Origin: Chloroflexota bacterium | Lineage (GTDB): Bacteria; Chloroflexota; Anaerolineae; UBA4142; SHND01 | Direction: 5' to 3' | Assembly: GCA_029778615.1 (NCBI GenBank) | Contig: JAKOPZ010000161.1 | Span: 1 to 49,621, forward strand | Length of the DNA: 49,621 nt | Shown: positions 7,407 through 14,075 of the stretch, piece after piece | How the letters are laid out: each line of letters begins with the position of its first letter | How positions within the stretch are numbered: position 1 is the stretch's first letter | The notes under the pieces: generated by a model | Database searches by the model: none | Told to the model about the DNA's origin: nothing | What the model saw: only the letters and a program-made list of their open reading frames with translations | Position numbers and translations under genes: made by a program

Positions 7407-8324
7407 ATGTTCCAACATCTCCTCGTTCCTCTTGACGGTTCGCGTCTCGCCGAAAGCATTTTGCCTGTCGTCCAAACGTTCGCCCGCGCGTTGGATGCCA
7501 CCGTCACCTTGTTGCACGTAGTCGAACCTGCACCGCCCGCGAGCATTCACGGCGAGCCGCATCTTGCAAATGCGGAAGAGGCGCGCGCGTATCTCGAAAA
7601 CCTCGCGGCAGTCCTGCGTACGGAAAATATCAACGCCGACATTCATATAGATGTTGCCGAAGGTGGGGATGTGGTGAGAGCCATTTTCGCGCACGGCGGC
7701 GAACTGCACGCGGACTTGATTGTCCTCACAAATCATGGACGCAGCGGTTTGAAACAAGCATTGTTTGGTTCCATCGCGCAGCAAGTTTTACAAAGCGGCG
7801 AAATTCCTGTGCTGCTCGTCAAAGCGGAACAAGCCGTACCGCCCGCGCCATACGCGTGTCAAAATATTCTTGTGCCGCTTGACAGCAGCGCGCTGTACGA
7901 AAAAGCGCTGGACGTGGCAGTCGCATTGGCGCGTGCGGTGGGCGCGACCCTGCACATCGCGCTCGTCGTACCTACAATGCGTACACTCTCGCCCGAACGC
8001 GCCGCGACGGGCACGTTGTTGCCTTCCAGTACGCGCGCCGTTTTGGATTTGGCAGAAAACGGCGCGGCGGAATATCTGGAACAAAAACGCGCGCAATGGC
8101 AAGGCAGCGGCGTAGAAATTCAGACCCAAGTTTTGCGCGGAGACATTCCCACCCAAATCGTCGCGGCGGAACAGCAGAACGCCGCCGACTTGATTGTGAT
8201 GGCAACTCACGGACGCGCCGGACTCGACGCGTTTTGGTCAGGCAGCATCGCCCCCAAAGTCTTGAACCGCGCGCACGCGCCGCTTTTGCTGCTGCGCGTG
8301 AGGGGAGAAGAACCAGTACGTTAA
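7407..8324 (+). CDS. Tandem universal stress protein (two Usp domains)
   Basis: A 305-residue cytoplasmic protein made of two UspA-type domains (about 1-142 and 150-300). Each starts with the strand motif [NQ][HI]LVPLD[GS]S and ends with an ATP-binding-type loop: NHGRSGLKQALFGS in the first and THGRAGLDAFWSGS in the second. Each loop is followed by a VLLVK / LLLLR strand. Proteins of this class bind nucleotides and modulate stress or transport functions; a specific partner is not known. The ATG at 7407 is preferred because MFQHLLVPLDGS is the canonical start. The frame is open further upstream to 7344, but that extension only translates the heptad repeats. The position between an NRAMP gene and a multicopper oxidase gene fits metal or oxidative stress. 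Confidence 0.85.
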   Translation: MFQHLLVPLDGSRLAESILPVVQTFARALDATVTLLHVVEPAPPASIHGEPHLANAEEARAYLENLAAVLRTENINADIHIDVAEGGDVVRAIFAHGGELHADLIVLTNHGRSGLKQALFGSIAQQVLQSGEIPVLLVKAEQAVPPAPYACQNILVPLDSSALYEKALDVAVALARAVGATLHIALVVPTMRTLSPERAATGTLLPSSTRAVLDLAENGAAEYLEQKRAQWQGSGVEIQTQVLRGDIPTQIVAAEQQNAADLIVMATHGRAGLDAFWSGSIAPKVLNRAHAPLLLLRVRGEEPVR

Positions 8325-8334
8325 AAGCCATAGT

Positions 8335-8388
8335 AACGATTTCAATCGTTCCACCGACTCGGACGAACGAAGCGATGGAGTGCATCGC
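8335..8388. repeat. Double small hairpin in intergenic space
   Basis: AACGAT-TTCA-ATCGTT (8335-8350) and GCGATG-GAGTG-CATCGC (8372-8388) are two short stem-loops between the stress-protein stop and the multicopper oxidase start. There is no T-run, so a repeat remnant or processing site is more likely than a terminator. Confidence 0.45.
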
Positions 8389-8409
8389 ACGTCACTACGA
8401 TTTACTCTT

Positions 8410-9489
8410 ATGAACGACAAAATCACACGACGAAAATTTTTCCAAGTAGGCGGCGCAACCGCCTTGAGCATCGCAGGCACAGCCGCATTGATTGACGCCT
8501 GCGCGCCCGGTACGGAACGCTCGCCGCAGCGTTCCCTCCCCGAACCGCAGCGTTCCGCGCCCGCGCCAACGCCAACACACGCGCAGCACACCGCGAACGG
8601 CGATGCAATGTTCATGCCCGGATTCGTGGGCGAAGTGAATCACGCGGCGAATGGTTTCAATCCAACGGACATTCTCACCGATTTCGATTACGGCACCGTG
8701 AGCACACTGCCGAATGGCCAAACGCTGCGCGAATATCGCATCAACGCGGTGACAAAAATGGTCGAGGTCGCGCCGGGCATTCAGTACGAAGCGTGGACGT
8801 ATAACGGACGCGTGCCGGGTCCCACCATTCGCTGCACCGAAGGCGACCGCATCCGCATCGAATTTGTGAATGGCACCGCGCATCCACACACAATGCACTT
8901 TCACGGCGTCCATCACGCGAACATGGACGGTGTGTACGAGCCCGTTCCCGTTGGCGGAACATTTGTGTACGAATTCGACGCCGAACCATTTGGCGTGCAT
9001 CAATATCACTGCCACGTGTTTCCGCTCGCGGAACACATCGCGCGCGGGTTGTATGGCGCGTTCATCGTGGACCCGAAAGAAGGTTGGGAAAAGGCGGAAC
9101 ATGAATTTGTGATGGTGCAAAACGGGGTGGACATTGATTTCGACGGCGCGAATGATTTTTACGCGGTGAACTTTATTCCGTTTCATTACGACAAACATCC
9201 GATTGTGATAAAGCAAGATGCGCTCGTGCGAATCTTTCTCATTAATATGCTCGAGTACGACCAAATCAATTCGTTTCACATTCACGCGAATTTTTTCCAT
9301 TACTATCCGACAGGCACGAGCCGCACGCCGAGCGAATACACCGATACGATTATGCAAGCGCAAGCACAGCGCGGGATTGTGGAATTCAAATACAAGTTCC
9401 CCGGCAAATACATGTTCCACGCGCACAAAACGGAATTTGCAGAGCTCGGCTGGACGGGCGTGTTTCAGGTGGAGGACCGTACAACATGA
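8410..9489 (+). CDS. Tat-exported two-domain multicopper oxidase
   Basis: A 359-residue oxidase that couples one-electron oxidation of a substrate (phenols or metal ions such as Fe2+, Mn2+, Cu+) to reduction of O2 to water. The twin-arginine signal TRRKFFQVGG (6-15) is followed by ALIDAC, which could be lipidated at Cys31, then a Pro/Ser-rich linker. Two cupredoxin domains follow. Four His-x-His pairs (163/165, 200/202, 290/292, 337/339) provide the trinuclear site. Cys201 with a His near 160 and His209 gives the type 1 copper, and its axial position is Leu214, suggesting high potential. The HxH set distinguishes it from copper nitrite reductase. The linker region contains a REP-like palindrome at DNA level. 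Start at 8410 is set by the Tat motif. The stop overlaps the next start (ATGA), so translation is coupled to the ZIP transporter. Confidence 0.9.
   Translation: MNDKITRRKFFQVGGATALSIAGTAALIDACAPGTERSPQRSLPEPQRSAPAPTPTHAQHTANGDAMFMPGFVGEVNHAANGFNPTDILTDFDYGTVSTLPNGQTLREYRINAVTKMVEVAPGIQYEAWTYNGRVPGPTIRCTEGDRIRIEFVNGTAHPHTMHFHGVHHANMDGVYEPVPVGGTFVYEFDAEPFGVHQYHCHVFPLAEHIARGLYGAFIVDPKEGWEKAEHEFVMVQNGVDIDFDGANDFYAVNFIPFHYDKHPIVIKQDALVRIFLINMLEYDQINSFHIHANFFHYYPTGTSRTPSEYTDTIMQAQAQRGIVEFKYKFPGKYMFHAHKTEFAELGWTGVFQVEDRTT
8514..8557. repeat. REP-like palindrome inside the oxidase coding region, family C
   Basis: GGAACGCT-CGCCGC-AGCGTTCC (8514-8535) is a perfect hairpin. A partial copy (GAACCGCAGCGTTCCG) follows at 8542-8557. 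The same unit is repeated four times at 13965-14036. Here it is translated as part of the ERSPQRSLPEPQRS linker. Confidence 0.85.
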
Positions 9490-10691
9490 CCATTCCAAAT
9501 GTCACGGCGAACGAAAACCCGCGCGCGACCGATACGCTAAAAACAATCGGACTGTTGCTCATTCCGATTCTTTTGCTTGCGGGCGTCATCGCGCTGTTTG
9601 TGTTCACGAGCGGCGCGGGCTTGAATGTGGAACCTGCCGCGCCGATTGAAAGCGTACAGTTCGAGCGTACCGTGTTAAAGCCGAGCGTGATTGAATTGCA
9701 AATCCAAAACACATCGCCGCAAGACATCACGCTCGCGCAAATCAACATCAACGACAGCATCGTTCCGTACAGCGTGACGCCGAGCGCGACGATACCGCGT
9801 CTCGGCAGCGCGACGATTACGATTCCGTACCCGTGGGTGCAGGCGAATCCGTACACGATTTCAATTTTTTCGTCGAACGCGATTCCGTTTGAAACGACGA
9901 TTGGCGCGGCAGCCGAAACGCGCGGCGTGGACGCGAATACGCTTTTGAGTTTCACACTCATCGGTTTGTACGTCGGCGTCATTCCAATTTTTCTCGGCAT
10001 CTTTTGGTTCCCCGCGCTGCGGCGTTTGGGCGCGCGCGCCTTCGCGTTTTTGATGGCGCTCACAGTTGGCTTGCTTTTGTATTTGGGGATTGACGCGACG
10101 AGTGAAGCATTGGAAATCGCAGGCGCATTGGGCGGACCGTTTCAGGGCGTTGGACTCGTCGGCTTTGGAATTCTCGGCGCGTTCCTTTTGCTGGAAGCCG
10201 TTTCCGCGCGGCAAAATCATTTAGGACGCAGTGAGGCGCAGCAGCGCATGGGCGTGGCGTTCATGATTGCGATTGGCATCGGCTTGCACAATTTGGGCGA
10301 AGGACTTGCGATTGGCGCGTCGTACAGCGTAGGCGCCGCCGCGCTCGGCGCGTTTCTCGTCATCGGTTTCATCATTCAAAACATCACCGAAGGTCTCGGC
10401 ATCATCGCGCCGATTGTCAAGGACAAACCGCAGTGGCTGAATTTTGCGCTGCTCGGACTCATCGGCGGCGCGCCCGCGATTGTCGGCGCGTGGATTGGCG
10501 GCTTGAGTTATTCCGCAGTTCTCGCCACCTTGTTTCTCGCCATCGGCGCGGGCGCGGTGCTCCAAGTCGCGTATCAAATTTCAAAAATGATTTTGCGCGA
10601 CAACACGAAACGTCCGATGCCATTCACGTTGCTCGCGGGCGTTTTGGCGGGAATGGCAGTACTGTATTTCACCGGAGTCATCATCAAATAA
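9486..10691 (+). CDS. ZIP-family metal permease with an N-terminal extracytoplasmic domain
   Basis: A 401-residue membrane protein. One N-terminal helix (about 22-40) precedes a beta-rich domain outside the membrane (about 45-145). Seven to eight helices follow with the ZIP signatures HNLGEG (helix 4) and QNITEG (helix 5). In typical ZIPs helix 5 reads HxxPEG; here the His and Pro are replaced by Gln and Thr, so one ligand of the binuclear metal centre is changed. ZIPs bring Zn2+, Fe2+ or Mn2+ into the cytoplasm. The ATG lies within the stop of the multicopper oxidase (ATGA), implying translational coupling and joint function, for example oxidising a metal outside the cell and importing it. 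I recall two-domain oxidases beside ZIP permeases in ammonia-oxidising archaea; this pair would be a bacterial parallel. Confidence 0.88.
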   Translation: MTIPNVTANENPRATDTLKTIGLLLIPILLLAGVIALFVFTSGAGLNVEPAAPIESVQFERTVLKPSVIELQIQNTSPQDITLAQININDSIVPYSVTPSATIPRLGSATITIPYPWVQANPYTISIFSSNAIPFETTIGAAAETRGVDANTLLSFTLIGLYVGVIPIFLGIFWFPALRRLGARAFAFLMALTVGLLLYLGIDATSEALEIAGALGGPFQGVGLVGFGILGAFLLLEAVSARQNHLGRSEAQQRMGVAFMIAIGIGLHNLGEGLAIGASYSVGAAALGAFLVIGFIIQNITEGLGIIAPIVKDKPQWLNFALLGLIGGAPAIVGAWIGGLSYSAVLATLFLAIGAGAVLQVAYQISKMILRDNTKRPMPFTLLAGVLAGMAVLYFTGVIIK

Positions 10692-10703
10692 AGAGGCAAA
10701 CCT

Positions 10704-10839
10704 AATGTGCAACACTTTTGTCATTTCGAGCGGAGCGAGAAATCTCGCAAGGCGCGAATGAGATTTCTCGCAAAACTTGTCCCGAAGCATTGAGGGAACG
10801 GCTCGAAATGACATTTGTCCCGCGAAAGAGTTGCACATT
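10704..10839. repeat. 136-bp imperfect palindrome, family A
   Basis: The outer arms AATGTGCAAC (10704-10713) and GTTGCACATT (10830-10839) are exact complements. The inner blocks TGTCATTTCGAG, GAGATTTCTCGC and CCGAAGCATTGAGG match the element at 1561-1703, while the outer arms differ. That points to a shared core with separately evolved or target-derived ends. Confidence 0.85.
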
Positions 10840-10851
10840 GAGTAGGCAAAC

Positions 10852-11445
10852 ATGGACGATACAATTTTTCGGATTTTGATTTTGGTTTTAATGGTCACGG
10901 CGTTGAGCATCTCGGCGTACTTTCGCCGTAAAGCACAACGCGAAGGGAGTGACAAAATTGACCGCACGCAAGAAGGCGTGCCGTTGATGCTCGTGCTGCG
11001 GGTCGCGGGCTTGGGACTTTGGTTGAGCGTACTCGTGTACGTTATCAATCCCGCGTGGATTCAATTCGCCGCGCTGCCGATTCCGGACGCGCTGCGTTGG
11101 TTCGGGTTCGCACTCTCGCTCATTGCCCTGCCGTTGATTGTGTGGATGTTTCGTTCGCTCGGCAGCAACATCACCGACACGGTGCAAACGCGGCAGAACG
11201 CGCAGCTCGTCGTGCGCGGTCCGTACAAACACATTCGGCATCCGCTGTATTCGTTTGGCATGTTGTTTTTCATCGGGCTGATGTTGATGGCGGCGAACGC
11301 GTTGATTATTTTCTTTGGCGCGGTGGCGCTGACGATGCTGCTTGTGCGTACTCCAACGGAAGAAAAAATGCTCGTCGAAAAATTTGGGGACGCGTATCGC
11401 GCATACATGACTCGGACGGCGCGCTTTATTCCGGGTGTCTTGTAA
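10852..11445 (+). CDS. Isoprenylcysteine carboxyl methyltransferase (ICMT)-like membrane protein
   Basis: A 197-residue integral membrane protein with about five helices. The C-terminal half has the ICMT/PEMT-type signature: GPYKHIRHPLY at 123-133, then EEKML (about 170) and FGDAYRAYMTRTARFIP near the end. In this superfamily these segments bind S-adenosylmethionine at the membrane face. Bacterial members do not have a proven common substrate; small thiols, lipids or metal-related targets have been suggested for different ones. It lies between the ZIP and CDF genes of the metal island and is joined directly to the next gene (its stop at 11445 precedes the next ATG at 11446), so it is probably translated with the CDF-like protein. 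The preceding element is a palindromic repeat ending 12 bases before the ATG. Confidence 0.78.
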   Translation: MDDTIFRILILVLMVTALSISAYFRRKAQREGSDKIDRTQEGVPLMLVLRVAGLGLWLSVLVYVINPAWIQFAALPIPDALRWFGFALSLIALPLIVWMFRSLGSNITDTVQTRQNAQLVVRGPYKHIRHPLYSFGMLFFIGLMLMAANALIIFFGAVALTMLLVRTPTEEKMLVEKFGDAYRAYMTRTARFIPGVL

Positions 11446-12069
11446 ATGAATCTCACCGCGCGCACACGTGACATCCAAACCGCACTCGGTTTGGAAATCT
11501 TTAACGTCAGTTATAACATTGGCGAAGGAATTCTCGCGCTCGCGTTCGGAATCGCCGCTGCCAGTCTTTCCCTCGAAGCGTTCGGTCTCGACAGCATCAT
11601 CGAGGTCACCGCAGGCGTGATTTTGATTTGGCGGTTAAATGTCGAACGACGCGGCGGTGATGACGAACAAGTAGAATTGGTGGAACACCGCGCGGAAAAA
11701 TTCGTCGGCATCACGCTCCTCGCGCTCGCGGCGTACATTGTCTTTCAAGCCGCGTACACATTGTTCACCCGGCAAGCGCCCGATGCAAGCGTCGCGGGAA
11801 TCATTCTCGCGTTCGCATCGCTAATCATCATGCCGCTCATCGCGCGCTGGAAATTGCGCCTCGCCGAACGCCTCGAGAGCCGCGCGTTGCGCGCCGACGC
11901 GTTCGAAACCATCGCGTGCGCGTATCTTTCGTTCACACTGCTGCTCGGGCTCGCCGCGAATTATTTTTTCGGCTGGTGGTGGGCAGACCCGCTCGCCGCG
12001 CTCGTGATGGTGTACTTTATTGTGCGCGAAGCGCGGGAAGCGTTGGGCGGACAAGAAAATGGAGAGTAG
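11446..12069 (+). CDS. Cation diffusion facilitator-like protein with altered metal site
   Basis: A 207-residue protein containing only the six-helix membrane part of the CDF family; the usual cytoplasmic C-terminal domain is absent. In Zn2+ exporters such as YiiP, the transport site is Asp-x3-Asp in helix 2 and His-x3-Asp in helix 5. Here helix 2 reads Asp49-S-I-I-Glu53, and helix 5, aligned through the shared R-A-D motif, reads Glu154-T-I-A-Cys158. So the His is replaced by Glu and the Asp by Cys. DPLAALV (181-187) keeps the family pattern. The changed ligands imply a different metal, a different role, or loss of transport. It is directly joined to the ICMT-like gene upstream. Family membership is clear; the activity is not. 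Confidence 0.8.
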   Translation: MNLTARTRDIQTALGLEIFNVSYNIGEGILALAFGIAAASLSLEAFGLDSIIEVTAGVILIWRLNVERRGGDDEQVELVEHRAEKFVGITLLALAAYIVFQAAYTLFTRQAPDASVAGIILAFASLIIMPLIARWKLRLAERLESRALRADAFETIACAYLSFTLLLGLAANYFFGWWWADPLAALVMVYFIVREAREALGGQENGE

Positions 12070-12102
12070 AGACGGGAGATTGGAGACTGGAGATTGGAGA
12101 TT
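12061..12102 (+). repeat. 7-bp tandem repeat array (GGAGATT/GGAGACT units)
   Basis: Six consecutive 7-mers (GGAGAGT AGAGACG GGAGATT GGAGACT GGAGATT GGAGATT). The first two overlap the last codons and stop of the CDF-like gene. An inverted array lies at 12205-12227 before the next gene. Confidence 0.85.
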
Positions 12103-12204
12103 CTGGGATAGTAGTCAGGACGCGTAGGATAGTGCCTTGTGCGCGCTTGTGTCGAATCTGACGCCCACAAGGGGCTATACTACCCCAACTGATGTAGGAA
12201 TTTG

Positions 12205-12227
12205 CTCTAGTCTCCAGTCTCTAGTCT
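12205..12227 (-). repeat. 7-bp tandem repeat array, inverted partner of 12061-12102
   Basis: On the - strand it reads AGACTAG AGACTGG AGACTAG AG. It stands seven bases before the start of the CDF exporter gene. The 102 bases between the two arrays hold no ORF or clear promoter. Confidence 0.8.
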
Positions 12228-12233
12228 TTCTGT

Positions 12234-13178
12234 ATGTCCTTGCACACGCATTCGCATTCGCACAGCGCGAACGTGAACGCCCGGCGCATGTTACTCGCGT
12301 TGGGCATCACGCTCGCGTTCGTGATTTTTGAAATCGCGGCGGGGCTTGTTGCCAATTCGCTCGCGCTGCTGACCGACGCCGCGCATAACGTGACGGATGT
12401 CATTGCGCTCGCGTTGAGTTGGTATGCGCTGCGGGTTGCCGCGCGTCCCGCGAACGAAAATAAAACATTCGGCTATCACCGCGTCGGGATTGTCGTCGCG
12501 CTCATTAACGGATTGTCGCTCGTTTTGATTTCGCTGTTTATTTTTTACGAAGCGGCGCAGCGGCTTTTGAATCCGCTCGTCGTCGAGGATTCGATTTTGA
12601 TTGGTGTCGCGGCGATTGCGTTTTTTGTGAACGCGGGAACAGCGCTTTTGGTTTTGCGCGGCAGTGAAAAGGACTTGAATCAACGCAGCGCGTTTTTGCA
12701 TCTCGCGGGCGATGCGCTCGCCACGCTCGGCGCGTTTGTCGCGGGCATCGGTATCGCGCTCACAGGGTGGAATTGGCTCGACCCGCTCGCGAGTATTTTG
12801 ATTGCGGTTTTGATTTTGTGGAATGTGGTGGGCATCGTGCGCGAGGCGCTCGACATTTTATTGGAAGCAACGCCGCGTGATGTGGACGTGCCCGCGTTGG
12901 TGCGCGCAATCAAAAATGTGCGCGGCGTGCGCGGCGTTCACGATTTGCATGTGTGGTCACTGGCGCAAAATCTCCGCGCGCTGTCCGCGCACGTTCTGAC
13001 CGACGATGTTACAATTAGCGAGGGCGCGCAAGTGCAGCGTGAGGTGAACGAACTTTTGCACGAACAGTACGGTATCGCGCACGCGACCTTGCAACTGGAG
13101 TGCGTGGGCTGCGAACCGGACGCGCTGTATTGTGAATTGGACGGGCACTCGCACGGAGGCAATCATGAACACGCGTGA
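12234..13178 (+). CDS. czcD: Cation diffusion facilitator (Zn2+/Cd2+/Co2+ exporter, CzcD/ZitB type)
   Basis: A 314-residue CDF exporter that moves divalent metal out of the cytoplasm in exchange for protons. Metal ligands are in canonical form: His51-N-V-T-Asp55 in helix 2 and His156-L-A-G-Asp160 in helix 5. The N terminus (HTHSHSHS) and C terminus (HSHGGNHEHA) are His-rich and probably hold metal. The cytoplasmic domain (about 215-300) has the HDLHVWSLAQN motif of the family. The ATG at 12234 is used because the His-rich start is typical; heptad repeats occupy the upstream leader. Its last 14 bases overlap the start of the Rieske-like gene. Together with the NRAMP and ZIP importers in the same island, it suggests two-way control of one or more metals. 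Confidence 0.9.
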   Translation: MSLHTHSHSHSANVNARRMLLALGITLAFVIFEIAAGLVANSLALLTDAAHNVTDVIALALSWYALRVAARPANENKTFGYHRVGIVVALINGLSLVLISLFIFYEAAQRLLNPLVVEDSILIGVAAIAFFVNAGTALLVLRGSEKDLNQRSAFLHLAGDALATLGAFVAGIGIALTGWNWLDPLASILIAVLILWNVVGIVREALDILLEATPRDVDVPALVRAIKNVRGVRGVHDLHVWSLAQNLRALSAHVLTDDVTISEGAQVQREVNELLHEQYGIAHATLQLECVGCEPDALYCELDGHSHGGNHEHA

Positions 13179-13683
13179 AAAATTATTTTTGCTGTGGGCA
13201 GTTTTGGCAAGTGTGCTTTTTCTCGGCGCCGCATTCGTCGTTGGACAAATGCTTTTGCCTCGCTTTGCGGACACGGCACAGCTGATGTATGCCGCTGAAA
13301 TGGAACCGGGAGCAACGGTACTTTACCAATGCAGTCGGGCGGCGAAACAATGCGCGCCCACCAATCAAGCCGCGCACTATGTGGAATTTGCGAATGCGGC
13401 GGGTAACGGCGCAATCGAAGACTATACCCTCCTTTGGGTTACGCACGATACGCCTACCGAGTGGCGCGCGTTTTCGCCGGTCAGCACGCATCTTGGCTGT
13501 TTCGTGATGTGGCAGCCAACGGTGGAGCAATTTCGAGACCCATGCGGCGGCGCGGCATGGGCGCGCGATGGCAAATATGAATTTGGTCCTGCCCCGCGCG
13601 ATTTAGATTCCTTTCCCGTACGCGTCCAGAATGGCGCTGTGTTCATCGAATTCAAATTGGTGCGCGGAAAAAATATCAATTAA
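13165..13683 (+). CDS. Membrane-anchored Rieske-fold protein lacking most [2Fe-2S] ligands
   Basis: A 172-residue protein with one N-terminal helix (8-32) and an extracytoplasmic domain. The region 105-165 follows the Rieske pattern closely: T-H-L-G-C with F-V-M-W after it, P-C-G-G, G-P-A-P-R and F-P-V-R-V-Q-N-G. Canonical Rieske proteins have CTHLGC and CPCHG. Here they are Ser107-T-His109-L-G-Cys112 and Asp125-P-Cys127-Gly128. Three of the four cluster ligands (Cys, Cys, His) are therefore Ser, Asp and Gly, while both disulfide cysteines (112 and 127) remain. The fold is likely kept without a cluster. The start at 13165 is set by GGAGG five bases upstream, and it overlaps the CDF exporter gene by 14 bases. 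The role is unknown; a structural or metal-binding partner in the metal island is possible. Confidence 0.8.
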   Translation: MNTREKLFLLWAVLASVLFLGAAFVVGQMLLPRFADTAQLMYAAEMEPGATVLYQCSRAAKQCAPTNQAAHYVEFANAAGNGAIEDYTLLWVTHDTPTEWRAFSPVSTHLGCFVMWQPTVEQFRDPCGGAAWARDGKYEFGPAPRDLDSFPVRVQNGAVFIEFKLVRGKNIN

Positions 13684-13704
13684 GCGGAAACCCGGAGTTA
13701 AAGC

Positions 13705-13959
13705 ATGGACGAATGTACGCATCTCGACCAAATTAAAAATGTAAAACCGAAAACGCGCGGCTGTGAAGAATGTTTGCAGATGGGCGATACGTGGGTGCAT
13801 TTACGAATGTGTTTGACGTGCGGACACGTCGGCTGCTGCGACCAATCGAAAAACAAACACGCGACAAAACATTTTCACGCGACGGGGCATCCCATCATTG
13901 AATCGCTCGAACCCGGAGAGGATTGGAGATGGTGTTATGTGGATGAGGATGTTGTGTAG
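13705..13959 (+). CDS. UBP-type zinc finger protein
   Basis: An 84-residue protein that is almost entirely a ZnF-UBP domain. Cysteines and histidines Cys4, His6, Cys20, Cys23, Cys36, Cys39, Cys44, His52, His56 and His62 follow the family spacing. The core line MCLTCGHVGCCDQSKNKHATKHFHATGHP is easily recognised when read against the family. In eukaryotes the fold binds the C-terminal tail of ubiquitin; stand-alone bacterial versions have no settled function and no ubiquitin system is visible here. It may act as a small zinc protein in the metal island, being the last gene of the + strand run. CCCGGAGTTAAAGC upstream of the ATG contains a GGAG ribosome site. Confidence 0.88.
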   Translation: MDECTHLDQIKNVKPKTRGCEECLQMGDTWVHLRMCLTCGHVGCCDQSKNKHATKHFHATGHPIIESLEPGEDWRWCYVDEDVV

Positions 13960-14067
13960 GGAACGCTCGCCGCAGCGTTCCCGCTCGCCGCAGCGTTCCC
14001 GCTCGCCGCAGCGTTCCCGCTCGCCGCAGCGTTCCCTCCGTGCGCGGAACGAAACGGCGTTCGTTCC
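13959..14067. repeat. Four tandem REP-like palindromes plus a related hairpin, family C
   Basis: The 18-bp unit GCTCGCCGCAGCGTTCCC occurs four times end to end at 13965-14036, so that each GGAACGCT arm can pair with an AGCGTTCC arm. A different hairpin (GGAACGA-AACGGCGT-TCGTTCC, 14046-14067) follows. The block starts at the stop of the zinc finger gene and lies between convergent genes, where it may also end transcription. Confidence 0.9.
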
Positions 14068-14075
14068 CTACAATT

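Noticed and set aside
8410-9489. Copper nitrite reductase (NirK)
   Set aside because: Four HxH pairs for a trinuclear site indicate an oxidase; NirK lacks them.
13965-14036. Regular 18-bp repeats that might be a CRISPR array
   Set aside because: The units are directly adjacent with no unique spacers, and each is an REP-like palindrome.
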